This document shows, in pieces, positions 38,083 to 45,988 of a stretch of 64,000 nt of DNA. The translations under genes were made by a program, and so were the position numbers. The stretch lies in contig NZ_JAPEQG010000001.1 in NCBI RefSeq assembly GCF_026339735.1, positions 2,852,001 to 2,916,000 of the forward strand, read 5' to 3'. This DNA is from Streptomyces sp. NBC_01669. Lineage in GTDB: Bacteria > Actinomycetota > Actinomycetes > Streptomycetales > Streptomycetaceae. The stretch's first letter is position 1. Every line of letters starts with the position of its first letter. Below the pieces are notes generated by a model, which was not told where the DNA came from, ran no database searches, and saw nothing but the letters and a program-made list of their open reading frames with translations.

Positions 38083-38364
38083 TCAGCGGATCGCAAACCC
38101 CTCGTAACCGCCGCGCGGGGTGTCCCAGATATCAGTGACTCCATCCACGCGTCCGGGTGTGTCGTCGGAGCGCAGCCACTCCAGCAGGCGGTGGCAATTC
38201 TCACGTTGCCCCTCGGCGACAATCTGCACTCGACCGTCGTCGAGATTGAGGGCGAATCCGGTGAGGCCACCGATCTCCAAAGCATTTGCCCTGGTGAACC
38301 AGCGGAACCCTACTTGCTGTACTCGGCCGCGTACCCAGGCGGTGAGTCGTACATCTTCGTTCAT
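38083..38364 (-). CDS. acyP: Acylphosphatase
   Basis: Small enzyme hydrolysing acyl phosphates such as acetyl or carbamoyl phosphate. It is 93 aa with the family signature [17 protein letters not shown], including the catalytic Arg of the phosphate loop, and [17 protein letters not shown], where the Asn replaces or aligns with the catalytic Asn. It lies upstream of the coiled-coil gene and smc and is divergent from the CAP-domain gene. Confidence 0.95.
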   Translation of the reverse strand: MNEDVRLTAWVRGRVQQVGFRWFTRANALEIGGLTGFALNLDDGRVQIVAEGQRENCHRLLEWLRSDDTPGRVDGVTDIWDTPRGGYEGFAIR

Positions 38365-38512
38365 GGCCGAACGCTATCCGGCCAATTGCTCAAGGGGCAC
38401 TTCCCCCCGATGAGCCATGGCGTACAGTCCCGTCGAAACCAGAGCCTCACTCGATCAGGTGAGGCGTATTGACGCCGATCCTGGCGTCCAGACCGTCAGA
38501 AGGGGACAGCAG

Positions 38513-39439
38513 ATGGGACGCCATCGACGCTCCGCCGCAGGTCCCGTGGCAGGTTCGGCCGCTGAGACGTCCGCGGCCGCGAAGGCCCGCGCGCGCCGCA
38601 GGAAGCGGTCGGGCATGCCCGTGCGTACGGGACTGATCGGCGTCTCCGCTGCGATGGCCGTCGGAGCCGTGGCCGTGGCTTCGGGCCTGCTGCCCGGCGG
38701 CGGCACGTACCACGTGACCGGTGGTGCGGCCACCGACCAGATCCGCTCCCAGGGAGCGCCGGACCTGCTGACGCAGGGCGGCTCCACCACCGCTCCGGCC
38801 GACCGAGGTATCGCGTCGGCCGAGGCCGGCCGCAGCACCGAGCGATCCCCGGGGCCCCGGAAGTCCGAGCGGTCTGGCTCCCCCGGCACCTCGGCCACGC
38901 CGTCCGCCTCCCCTTCGAAGACGGCCGAGCGGACGGAGAAGGCGAAGGCGCCGGCGGCGGCGGCGGCCGAGACGACCGGTTCCGCGCCCTCCGCCACGGC
39001 CTCGGCGGCGCCGACGACATCGGCGGCAGTTCCGGCGCTCAGGGCCACGACCCCGGCCGGCGACACCTCCGCCCGGGCTGCCGTGCTCGCGCTGGTCAAC
39101 CAGGAGCGCGCGAAGGTCGGCTGCAGCCCGGTCACGGCCAGTGCCCCGCTCACCTCGCTCGCCCAGAACTTCAGTGACGACATGGCGGCCCGCGGCTTCT
39201 TCGACCACACCGACCCCGACGGCCGGACCCCCTGGGACCGCGCGTCGAAGGCCGGTGTGAAGGGGCTCGGCGGCGAGAACATCGCCCGCGGCCAGGCGGA
39301 CGCACAGGCGGTGATGGACTCCTGGATGAAGAGCGAAGGCCACCGCGCAAACATTCTCAACTGTGACTACAAGACCCTCGGCGTGGGAGTGCACTTCGGC
39401 TCCGGCGGCCCCTGGTGGACCCAGGACTTCGGCTTCTGA
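38513..39439 (+). CDS. Membrane-anchored or secreted CAP-domain (SCP/YkwD-like) protein
   Basis: A 308-residue protein. A basic N-terminus (residues 1-40) precedes one hydrophobic segment (TGLIGVSAAMAVGAVAVASGLL). A Ser/Thr/Ala/Pro-rich linker follows to about residue 185. The C-terminal CAP domain shows VLALVNQERAKVGCSPV, ARGFFDHTDPDGRTPWDRA, GGENIARGQ and SEGHRANILNCDYKTLGVGV. It probably acts at the cell surface; activity unknown. ATG 38513 has AAGGGG 8 nt upstream. An inverted repeat CCTCAC-n8-GTGAGG (38445-38464) lies 49 bp upstream, in the gap divergent to acyP. Confidence 0.92.
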   Translation: MGRHRRSAAGPVAGSAAETSAAAKARARRRKRSGMPVRTGLIGVSAAMAVGAVAVASGLLPGGGTYHVTGGAATDQIRSQGAPDLLTQGGSTTAPADRGIASAEAGRSTERSPGPRKSERSGSPGTSATPSASPSKTAERTEKAKAPAAAAAETTGSAPSATASAAPTTSAAVPALRATTPAGDTSARAAVLALVNQERAKVGCSPVTASAPLTSLAQNFSDDMAARGFFDHTDPDGRTPWDRASKAGVKGLGGENIARGQADAQAVMDSWMKSEGHRANILNCDYKTLGVGVHFGSGGPWWTQDFGF

Positions 39440-39693
39440 GGGGCGTGTGTCACCGTGAGGCTCCGTCCGAGCGGGCGCCGAGCGGCCCCCGTACGGCTCC
39501 GCGCCGTAGACTTGTCAGGGAGCTTGAGCCTTGCCAGACGTCCAATTCAGGCGGGCCTTGCGCGATTGATCCCGCCAAGGGCGGCGGGATTGGGGTTTCG
39601 CACGGCTCCGGCCGTCGCGGGCTCTCTCCAGTGAGCGGAAGGCTCTGCCTCGCTTTGTGAGCGTGGAATCCCGTCAGGGAGGACGTGGGCCAG

Positions 39694-40017
39694 ATGAGCC
39701 ACCTTGTGAGCCAGGTGCCCATCAGTGACATCACAGTGGCCGCTTCGGCTGTGCGCTGGATTTTCCCCCTCGGTATAGCAGTGGTCGTAGTCGCTGTTCT
39801 GCTCGGCCTCGTCTGGTGGGACGCGCGCCGTCGGTCTCGGGCACGACAGCAGGTACCACGGGCCGAACGTTCCTCCCGAAGCAGCGAAAACTTGAGGGCT
39901 GCAGATGATTTCGGGGAAGGCCTCAGCCCATACGAGATCAACCGGCCCTCTTCGCCAAGGAACGTACGCAAGGAGGACAACGGTGGGGCTTTTGGCAGTG
40001 GAGGACCCGGCGGCTGA
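39694..40017 (+). CDS. Small single-span membrane protein (DUF6479-like)
   Basis: A 107-residue protein. A short outside N-terminus (MSHLVSQVPISDITVA) leads to one membrane span (IFPLGIAVVVVAVLLGLVWW), then a basic DARRRSRARQQ segment and a disordered tail. The layout resembles the Streptomyces DUF6479 family, but the assignment is tentative. ATG 39694 is 11 nt after GGGAGG; a GTG at 39685 is too close to that site. Function unknown. Confidence 0.65.
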   Translation: MSHLVSQVPISDITVAASAVRWIFPLGIAVVVVAVLLGLVWWDARRRSRARQQVPRAERSSRSSENLRAADDFGEGLSPYEINRPSSPRNVRKEDNGGAFGSGGPGG

Positions 40018-40274
40018 CGGGTCGGCGACATCGGCGGCACTTGCCGAGATCATCGCGCGGTCAAGATCTACTTTCGATACACGTCCTAGCCTGACGTTCG
40101 CCCTGTTGTGATGAGGTGCCGTCCGGGTGCTATGCCGGACAGCACGTGGCCGACAGGCTGTGTGGGTGGCAGCTCACCGGCGGAAGCGGCAACGAGAACC
40201 AAGCCCGCGGCTTCAAGACATGCCTCCGGCGGTTCGGGGGCCCTCCGGGATTCCTTCCCCGCACTACTGCCTGG

Positions 40275-40330
40275 TTACGCCCGCACAGCGCACTCCAAAA
40301 GAGAGCACTGTGCGGGCGTAAGCTTTTTTT
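40275..40330 (+). terminator. Terminator-like 14-bp inverted repeat plus T-run abutting the HxlR start
   Basis: TTACGCCCGCACAG (40275-40288) is perfectly repeated in inverted form at 40308-40321 around a 19-nt spacer, followed by GC and seven T (40324-40330). The next base but one begins ATG 40332. It reads as an intrinsic terminator, but the TTAC/GTAA ends also resemble HxlR-family operators. The remaining 40018-40274 shows no gene. Confidence 0.75.
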
Positions 40331-40331
40331 C

Positions 40332-40736
40332 ATGGACGAGACCACCCCGCGGGACGGCGCCGACAGCCTGCCCTTCGACGTGTTCTCCCGGCAGTGCCCC
40401 TCGCGCGGCACGCTGGAGCACGTCACCGGGCGCTGGGGCAGCCTGACGCTGACCGCGCTGTACGAGACGGGCGCCCGCTTCAACGAGCTGCGCCGCAGGG
40501 TCGACGGGGTGAGCGAGAAGATGCTCTCCCAGACGCTTCACGCACTGGAGCGGGACGGCCTCGTCCTCCGGGAGGCGCAGCCCACCAATCCGCCGCGCGT
40601 CGACTACGAGCTGACCCCGCTGGGACGCGAGGTCGCCGGCCGGCTGCTCGGGCTGATCCAGCTCGTCGAGGGCCGGATGCCCGAGGTCCTCGACGCCCGC
40701 AGCCGTTACGACGAGGCGCGCGAGGTCACGCTCTAG
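40332..40736 (+). CDS. HxlR-family transcriptional regulator
   Basis: A 134-residue winged-helix regulator. Family features: [20 protein letters not shown] at the N-terminus (single Cys near the HTH), [20 protein letters not shown] as recognition helix and LRRVDG-type start of the domain, and [12 protein letters not shown] as the wing. HxlR proteins often sense thiol-reactive or redox signals through the N-terminal Cys. ATG 40332 has no ribosome binding site because a T-run and hairpin precede it; leaderless initiation or an alternative start is possible. It overlaps the convergent mutM by 11 bp. Confidence 0.9.
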   Translation: MDETTPRDGADSLPFDVFSRQCPSRGTLEHVTGRWGSLTLTALYETGARFNELRRRVDGVSEKMLSQTLHALERDGLVLREAQPTNPPRVDYELTPLGREVAGRLLGLIQLVEGRMPEVLDARSRYDEAREVTL

Positions 40737-41595
40737 GCGTGTTGGCGCGCGGCGGCCGCTGACAGCTCGGGCAGTAGTAGCTGGAGCGGTTCATCCACGG
40801 GCGACGGCGCATCGCCGTGCCGCACCGGTGGCAGGGCTCGTCCTCACGCCCGTACGCGTCGAGCGACCGGTCGAAGTAGCCCGACTCGCCGTTCACATTG
40901 ACGTAGAGGCTGTCGAAGCTGGTGCCGCCCTGGGCGAGCGCCGCGTTCATCACGTCGCGGACATGGCCGAGCAGCTCCGCCGACTTGGGCCGGGTCAGGG
41001 TCGCGGTGGGCCGGTCGTAGTGCAGCCTGGTGCGCCAGAGCGCCTCGTCCGCGTAGATGTTGCCGACGCCGCTGATCAGCGACTGGTCGAGCAGGGCGCG
41101 CTTGACCGTCGTACGGCGCAGACGCAGAGCGCTGTGGAACGCAGCGTCGTCGAAGGCGGGGTCCAGAGGGTCGCGGGCGATGTGCGCGATGGTGTCGGGC
41201 AGCCCGTCCGGGGTGTTCTCGTGGACGGAGAGCCCGCCGAAGGTCCGCTGGTCGACGAAGCGCAGCTCGGTGCCGAGCGCGTCGTCGAAGCGGATCCGTA
41301 TCCGGAGATGCTTCTCGTCGGGGGTGTCCTGCGGCTGTACGAGCAGCTGACCGCTCATGCCGAGGTGGCCGAGGAGCGAGGAGGAGTCGTCGTCCAGCGG
41401 AACCCACAGGTACTTGCCGCGGCGCATGGCCGTACCGAAGCGGCTGCCCCTGAGCCGGGCCACGAAGTCCGTGGAACCCGCGAGATGGCGGCGGACCGCG
41501 CGCGGGTGCATGACCTCGACCTCACCGACCGTGCGGCCGGTGACCCAGCGATCGAGACCGCGCCGTACGACTTCGACCTCAGGCAGCTCGGGCAC
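40726..41595 (-). CDS. mutM: Formamidopyrimidine-DNA glycosylase
   Basis: Bifunctional glycosylase/AP lyase that removes 8-oxoguanine and FaPy lesions. It is 289 aa from GTG 41595, giving mature N-terminal Pro in [13 protein letters not shown], the catalytic nucleophile. Other motifs are [22 protein letters not shown], the H2TH segment [20 protein letters not shown] and a C-terminal zinc finger ([10 protein letters not shown] with YYCPSCQR). GAGGAG precedes the start. A five-codon extension to 41610 would bury Pro2 and is rejected. Confidence 0.97.
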   Translation of the reverse strand: MPELPEVEVVRRGLDRWVTGRTVGEVEVMHPRAVRRHLAGSTDFVARLRGSRFGTAMRRGKYLWVPLDDDSSSLLGHLGMSGQLLVQPQDTPDEKHLRIRIRFDDALGTELRFVDQRTFGGLSVHENTPDGLPDTIAHIARDPLDPAFDDAAFHSALRLRRTTVKRALLDQSLISGVGNIYADEALWRTRLHYDRPTATLTRPKSAELLGHVRDVMNAALAQGGTSFDSLYVNVNGESGYFDRSLDAYGREDEPCHRCGTAMRRRPWMNRSSYYCPSCQRPPRANTPRA

Positions 41596-41656
41596 GGAGT
41601 GGCTCCTCAAGAGACTGAACAGTTTAGGGGGTGTACGGCCCTGATCCGCCGGACAC

Positions 41657-41688
41657 CCCGGGGCGTGACTGTGCGGTCACGCCCCGGG
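41657..41688. terminator. Stem-loop 1 between rnc and mutM
   Basis: CCCGGGGCGTGAC (41657-41669) and GTCACGCCCCGGG (41676-41688) form a perfect 13-bp stem with a 6-nt loop in the 143-bp gap downstream of rnc. Confidence 0.75.
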
Positions 41689-41701
41689 TCCGGACAGGAA
41701 G

Positions 41702-41732
41702 AACCCCCCGGTGCACGAAGCACCGAGGGGTT
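41702..41732. terminator. Stem-loop 2 just after rnc
   Basis: AACCCCCCGGTGC (41702-41714) pairs with GCACCGAGGGGTT (41720-41732) with one mismatch and a 5-nt loop. It starts 6 bp past the rnc stop on the minus strand. With stem-loop 1 it forms a tandem pair, suggesting termination or processing. Confidence 0.7.
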
Positions 41733-41738
41733 CCCGGG

Positions 41739-42563
41739 TCAGGCCGGAGTGACGTCCGTGGACGGCACCGGGTCGGCAGGGGTGTCAGCGGCCCCTCCGT
41801 CGGCTGCAGCCTTCGCCGCGGCCTCCCGCTGCTCCGCAGCGGCGCTGATCTCGCGCCAGGCGGACTCCGCCGCCTGCTGCTCCGCTTCCTTCTTGCTACG
41901 GCCGGTGCCGGTGCCGTACGAGACACCACCGACGCGAGCAGCAGCAGTAAAGGTCTTCTCGTGGTCCGGGCCGGTCTCCGTGACGAGGTACTCGGGGACT
42001 CCGAGGCTCTCGCTCGCGGTGAGCTCCTGGAGGCTGGTCTTCCAGTCCAGGCCGGCGCCGAGATTGGAGGACCTGTCGATCAGCGGGTCGAAGAGCCGGT
42101 GGACCAGCTCCGAGGCCGCACTGAGGCCCTGATCGAGATAGACCGCGCCGATCACCGCTTCCAGCGTGTCGGCGAGGATGGATGCCTTGTCCCTGCCGCC
42201 CGTGCCCTCTTCGCCCCGGCCGAGCCGGATGAAGGAGCCGAGGTCGAGGCCGCGGCCCACCTCCGCAAGTGCGCGCGAGTTGACCACCGCGGCCCGCAGC
42301 TTGGCCAGCTGGCCTTCGGGCAGGTCGGGGTGGGTGCGGTACAGCGTGTCCGTGACCACCAGGCCGAGTACCGAATCCCCGAGGAATTCGAGCCGCTCGT
42401 TGGTGGGCAGGCCGCCGTTCTCGTATGCGTACGAACGGTGGGTCAGCGCACGCACCAGAAGGGCGGACTCAAGGTGATACCCGAGCCGCCCTTCCAGAAG
42501 CGTGTGGGACGAGGCTGTGTTGACGTTGTCTGCCTGCTTCTTGGCGTGGGACAACTCAGACAT
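41739..42563 (-). CDS. rnc: Ribonuclease III (AbsB)
   Basis: Double-strand-specific endoribonuclease for rRNA and mRNA processing; in S. coelicolor the gene is absB, needed for normal antibiotic production. It is 274 aa from ATG 42563. The catalytic signature is [15 protein letters not shown] with a second acidic site in [16 protein letters not shown]. The dsRNA-binding domain lies at about residues 180-245 ([25 protein letters not shown]), followed by an Ala-rich tail. GTG 42575, four codons upstream, is an alternative start used in some annotations. Confidence 0.97.
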   Translation of the reverse strand: MSELSHAKKQADNVNTASSHTLLEGRLGYHLESALLVRALTHRSYAYENGGLPTNERLEFLGDSVLGLVVTDTLYRTHPDLPEGQLAKLRAAVVNSRALAEVGRGLDLGSFIRLGRGEEGTGGRDKASILADTLEAVIGAVYLDQGLSAASELVHRLFDPLIDRSSNLGAGLDWKTSLQELTASESLGVPEYLVTETGPDHEKTFTAAARVGGVSYGTGTGRSKKEAEQQAAESAWREISAAAEQREAAAKAAADGGAADTPADPVPSTDVTPA

Positions 42564-42582
42564 CGGGCCTCTCACCAGCCGC

Positions 42583-42756
42583 TCAGACTTCGAGGACCTG
42601 GCGCTTGTTGTACGTGCCGCAGCTGGGGCACGCGATGTGCTGCAGCTTCGGCTCCTGGCAACGCTCGCACGAAACCAGGGTGGGGACCGCAGCCTTCCAC
42701 TGCGACCGGCGGTGGCGCGTGTTGCTGCGCGACATCTTCCGCTTCGGAACAGCCAC
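42583..42756 (-). CDS. rpmF: 50S ribosomal protein L32
   Basis: L32, 57 aa: [20 protein letters not shown] and a zinc-ribbon half with CERCQEPK and [15 protein letters not shown], the four-cysteine (C+) form. GTG 42756 has AGGAGA upstream. It lies 2 bp after the DUF177 stop and 19 bp before rnc, the standard DUF177-rpmF-rnc-mutM arrangement. Confidence 0.98.
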   Translation of the reverse strand: MAVPKRKMSRSNTRHRRSQWKAAVPTLVSCERCQEPKLQHIACPSCGTYNKRQVLEV

Positions 42757-42758
42757 GG

Positions 42759-43430
42759 CTACTTCTCCTGCTTCTCGTCGACGCCCGCTTCGGCGCCGCC
42801 CATGTTGTCCTTCTCGCCGTCCTGAACGGTCTCGGCGAGTCCTTGCAATGCCGCCCAACGGATGTCGACGGCATCGTGGTGGTGACCGGGGTTCTCGTCC
42901 AGCCTGATCCCGCATTCGGAACACAGGCCGGCACAGGTCTCCCGGCACACCGGCTGCATCGGCAGTGCGAGCACCACCGCATCACGCAGCACTGGTTCGA
43001 GGTCGAACAAACCGTCCTCGATGAAGAGCCTGTCCTCGTCGTCCTCGGCGTCGTCGGCCGGGTCCGCCGCCTTGCTGCGGCCCCGGTCATCGGCGTCAGG
43101 GTACGAGAACATCTCCTGGAAGTCCGCCGCAACCTCTTGGCGCAGCGGCTCCAGACACCTTACGCACTCCCCCTCGGCCGACGCACGGGCGGTGCCTGTG
43201 ACAAGCACCCCTTCCATGACCGATTCGAGGCGGAGCTCCAGCTCCACGGGTGCGCCTTCCGGCACACCGATGACCCCGTCGATACCGAGGTCATGGGGCG
43301 CGTCCACCGAGCGGGTCAGCCGCAGGAGGGCACCGGGACGCCGACCCAGCTCGTGCGTATCGAACACGAGAGGGTTTCGGTGGTCGAGGTGGCCGTTCAG
43401 GGCTTTTCCTGCTTTCGAAATCGTATGCAT
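42759..43430 (-). CDS. DUF177/YceD-family protein
   Basis: A 223-residue protein of the YceD family, usually encoded directly upstream of rpmF and implicated in 23S rRNA or ribosome biogenesis. Motifs are [29 protein letters not shown] and a later cysteine cluster [13 protein letters not shown], a probable zinc site. The middle is very acidic ([12 protein letters not shown]). The start is uncertain: ATG 43430 adds [10 protein letters not shown] before the conserved part. Confidence 0.9.
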   Translation of the reverse strand: MHTISKAGKALNGHLDHRNPLVFDTHELGRRPGALLRLTRSVDAPHDLGIDGVIGVPEGAPVELELRLESVMEGVLVTGTARASAEGECVRCLEPLRQEVAADFQEMFSYPDADDRGRSKAADPADDAEDDEDRLFIEDGLFDLEPVLRDAVVLALPMQPVCRETCAGLCSECGIRLDENPGHHHDAVDIRWAALQGLAETVQDGEKDNMGGAEAGVDEKQEK

Positions 43431-43613
43431 GGCGCAAAGCGCACCGTGGGGAGGGGCCGACCGGATCGGAGTCGAAGCGGGCAGCCGGGATCGCAGACGT
43501 ACGCGCGACCGAAGAACCAGGATACTGGACGCGTTACCCTGCTCCCAACCGGGGCCGATTCCGGTCCCGAATCGGCCGGAACCGGTCGCGTTCGGTCTGT
43601 GTCCGCGCCCCGG

Positions 43614-44684
43614 TCAGCGCTCCTGCTCGTACCGGCGGAGCTGATCGATGTCGATCATGCTGGTGTCGAAGAGGCTGGTCTCGTCGAGTGCGCTCTCACC
43701 CTGCGGCTGAAGGGGCTGGTGCGTCGACATCGGCTGCTGCCACCCGTCGTACCCCTGCGGCTGCAGCTGCGCCTGGCCCTCGTCGTAGCCCTGCTGCTGA
43801 TAGGCGGCGTACGGGTCCGGCTGCTGCTGGTACCCGTACATGTCCTGCTGCGGCTGCTCCTGGTACGCGTACGTCTCCGCGTAGCCCGGCTGCGCCTGTG
43901 CCGGGAAGTGCGGCTGGACCTGCTGGGGCACCGGCTGCGGCTCCGGGGTGGCGAGCTCGGCGAGACCGGCCCAGTGGTCCTCGTCGCTGGTGTGGCCCTG
44001 GCTGCCCGCGGCGTCCTGGGCGGCCATGTGCGCGCCGAGCTCGTCGGTGGCGACCCGGCCGTGCAGCTTCTGCCGGCCGCGGCCGACCGCTTCCAGGGTC
44101 TTGGCGAGCACGGCCTCGAACGCGCCGAGCTTGGTGTCCACATACTCGTCGGCGCGGCGCCGGAGCGTCTCCGGGTCGGCGCTGCGCTCGGGGGCCTCGG
44201 CGAAGTCGGGGTCCTCGTACCCCTGCTCGTCGAAGCCCTGGCCACGGCCGAGGAGCTTCTCGCGGCCCCGGTCGACGGAGCCGATGGTCTTGGTGAGGAC
44301 GACCTCGAAGTTGGCGAGCTTGCTGTCGACGTACTCGTCGGCCTCGGCGCGTACCTCGTCGGCCTCCCGGCGGGCCTCTTCGAGGATCCGGTCGGCCTCG
44401 GCCTGGGACTGCCGGGCGATCTCGGTGTCGGAGACCAGTGAGCCGCGCTGGGCGTGGGCGGTCTCGATGATCCGCTCGGCCTCCTGTCGGGCCTGCTCGA
44501 CCATCTGCTCCCGGCCGCCGATGAGCTCCTGGGCATGGGCGAGTGAGCCGGGGAGGGCTTCACGCACCTCTTCGAGCATGGCGAGCAGATCGGCGCGGTT
44601 GACCACGCACGACGCCGACATGGGCATGGACCGGGCGTTCCCGACCGCTTCGACGATCTCGTCGAGCTTTTTCTGCACGTCCAC
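43614..44684 (-). CDS. DivIVA-like coiled-coil protein with duplicated segment and Gln/Tyr-rich tail
   Basis: A 356-residue, largely helical protein similar to the SepIVA/DivIVA-like proteins of actinobacteria. The N-terminal part (MDVQKKLDEIVEAV, MSASCVVNRADLLAMLEEV) leads to long coiled coils (about 50-115). A segment beginning ADEYVDSKLANFEVVLTKT at about residue 115 is repeated at about 178 as ADEYVDTKLGAFEAVLAKT. The tail (about 255-330) is rich in Gln, Tyr and Pro and probably disordered. A role in cell-envelope or division organisation is inference. Confidence 0.85.
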   Translation of the reverse strand: MDVQKKLDEIVEAVGNARSMPMSASCVVNRADLLAMLEEVREALPGSLAHAQELIGGREQMVEQARQEAERIIETAHAQRGSLVSDTEIARQSQAEADRILEEARREADEVRAEADEYVDSKLANFEVVLTKTIGSVDRGREKLLGRGQGFDEQGYEDPDFAEAPERSADPETLRRRADEYVDTKLGAFEAVLAKTLEAVGRGRQKLHGRVATDELGAHMAAQDAAGSQGHTSDEDHWAGLAELATPEPQPVPQQVQPHFPAQAQPGYAETYAYQEQPQQDMYGYQQQPDPYAAYQQQGYDEGQAQLQPQGYDGWQQPMSTHQPLQPQGESALDETSLFDTSMIDIDQLRRYEQER

Positions 44685-44782
44685 CGTGTGCTCGCCACTC
44701 TCTACTGCTGATTGGAGACGGACGGGACGACTGTACGGCCAGTCGGCGCCCGTCCGACACCGGGTGACGGACTGTCAGTGCA

Positions 44783-45292
44783 TCACTGCTGGGCGAGACG
44801 TTCGACGAGTGCGTCGTGGACCAGCGGCGGCAGCAGGTGCGAGACGTCGCCACCCCAGGTCGCGACCTCCTTGACCAGGGAGGACGACAGGAAGCTGTAC
44901 GTGGGATTGGTCGGCACGAAGAGCGTCTCGACCCCGGAGAGGCCGTTGTTCATCTGGGCCATCTGCAGCTCGTAGTCGAAGTCGCTGACGGCCCGCAGGC
45001 CCTTCACGATCGCCGGGATGTCGCGCTGCTTGCAGAAGTCGACCAGGAGGCCGTGGAAGGACTCGACCTCGACGTTGCCGAAGTCCGCGGTGACCTGACG
45101 GATCAGCTCGATCCGCTCGTCGATCGTGAACAGGCCCTTCTTGGACTGGTTGATCATCACCGCGACATGTACGACGTCGTACAGCTTCGAGGCGCGGCCA
45201 ATGATGTCGAGGTGTCCATTGGTGATGGGGTCGAACGACCCCGGACAGACGGCGCGGCGCAACTTGAGTCCCTCGCTCTCCGGTGCGGTCAT
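44783..45292 (-). CDS. coaD: Phosphopantetheine adenylyltransferase
   Basis: Penultimate step of CoA synthesis: 4'-phosphopantetheine plus ATP to dephospho-CoA. It is 169 aa from ATG 45292. The nucleotidyltransferase motif is [16 protein letters not shown] (TNGH), with [19 protein letters not shown] and the late [18 protein letters not shown]. Its ATG overlaps the rsmD stop as ATGA (45289-45292), the usual rsmD-coaD coupling. Confidence 0.97.
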   Translation of the reverse strand: MTAPESEGLKLRRAVCPGSFDPITNGHLDIIGRASKLYDVVHVAVMINQSKKGLFTIDERIELIRQVTADFGNVEVESFHGLLVDFCKQRDIPAIVKGLRAVSDFDYELQMAQMNNGLSGVETLFVPTNPTYSFLSSSLVKEVATWGGDVSHLLPPLVHDALVERLAQQ

Positions 45293-45873
45293 CGTGCGTC
45301 TTCGCACGTAGAGGCGGCGCGACCGTACCAAAGCGTTCCCTCACCGTAGCGACGGGCCCGCAGTGGCTCGAATCCCTTGGGCCAGTTGAATTCTCCGCCT
45401 CTGGTGCTCCGTTCCACGGTGACGAGGGCATCGTCCGTGAGCCAGCCCTGAGCACGGAGTGTGAGCAGTATCTCGCCAAGATCGCCATCGGTGACCACGT
45501 ACGGCGGATCCAGGAAGACCACGTCGTACGGGTCCGCGGGCGCCGGTCCTGTCACGATCTGTTCGGCTTTTCCGGTACGGACTTCGGCGCCGGGCAGACC
45601 GAGCGTACGGACGTTGTCCCGGACCGTGCGGGCGGCCTTGGTGTCGGCCTCGACGAGCAGGGCGTGGACCGCGCCGCGGGAGAGCGCTTCGAGGCCGACG
45701 GCGCCGGAGCCCGCGTACAGATCCGCGATTCGGATGCCCTCCAGGGTGCCCAGGAGCGCTTCCCAGGTGGAGAACAGGCCCTCGCGTGCGCGGTCCGAGG
45801 TGGGGCGGGTGCCGGTGCCGGGCGGGACGGCCAGGCGGCGTCCGCCGGCCGAGCCGGCGATCACGCGGGTCAT
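45289..45873 (-). CDS. rsmD: 16S rRNA (guanine966-N2)-methyltransferase
   Basis: Class I methyltransferase that makes m2G966 in 16S rRNA. It is 194 aa from ATG 45873 ([11 protein letters not shown]). Motif I is [19 protein letters not shown], and the catalytic DPPY lies in [10 protein letters not shown]. It follows recG (115 bp) and overlaps coaD by 4 bp. A 21-codon upstream extension to 45936 is not conserved in type and is rejected. Confidence 0.95.
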   Translation of the reverse strand: MTRVIAGSAGGRRLAVPPGTGTRPTSDRAREGLFSTWEALLGTLEGIRIADLYAGSGAVGLEALSRGAVHALLVEADTKAARTVRDNVRTLGLPGAEVRTGKAEQIVTGPAPADPYDVVFLDPPYVVTDGDLGEILLTLRAQGWLTDDALVTVERSTRGGEFNWPKGFEPLRARRYGEGTLWYGRAASTCEDAR

Positions 45874-45988
45874 GGGTGTCTGATCCTCGGGTCGGGGGGT
45901 GGCCCGCCGGGGTGGGGCGGGCGCCGTGCGTTCCACGATATGGCGTCGGGCCCGCCGAGGCCCGGGGGCCCCGTGCGTGCCCCCGTCC

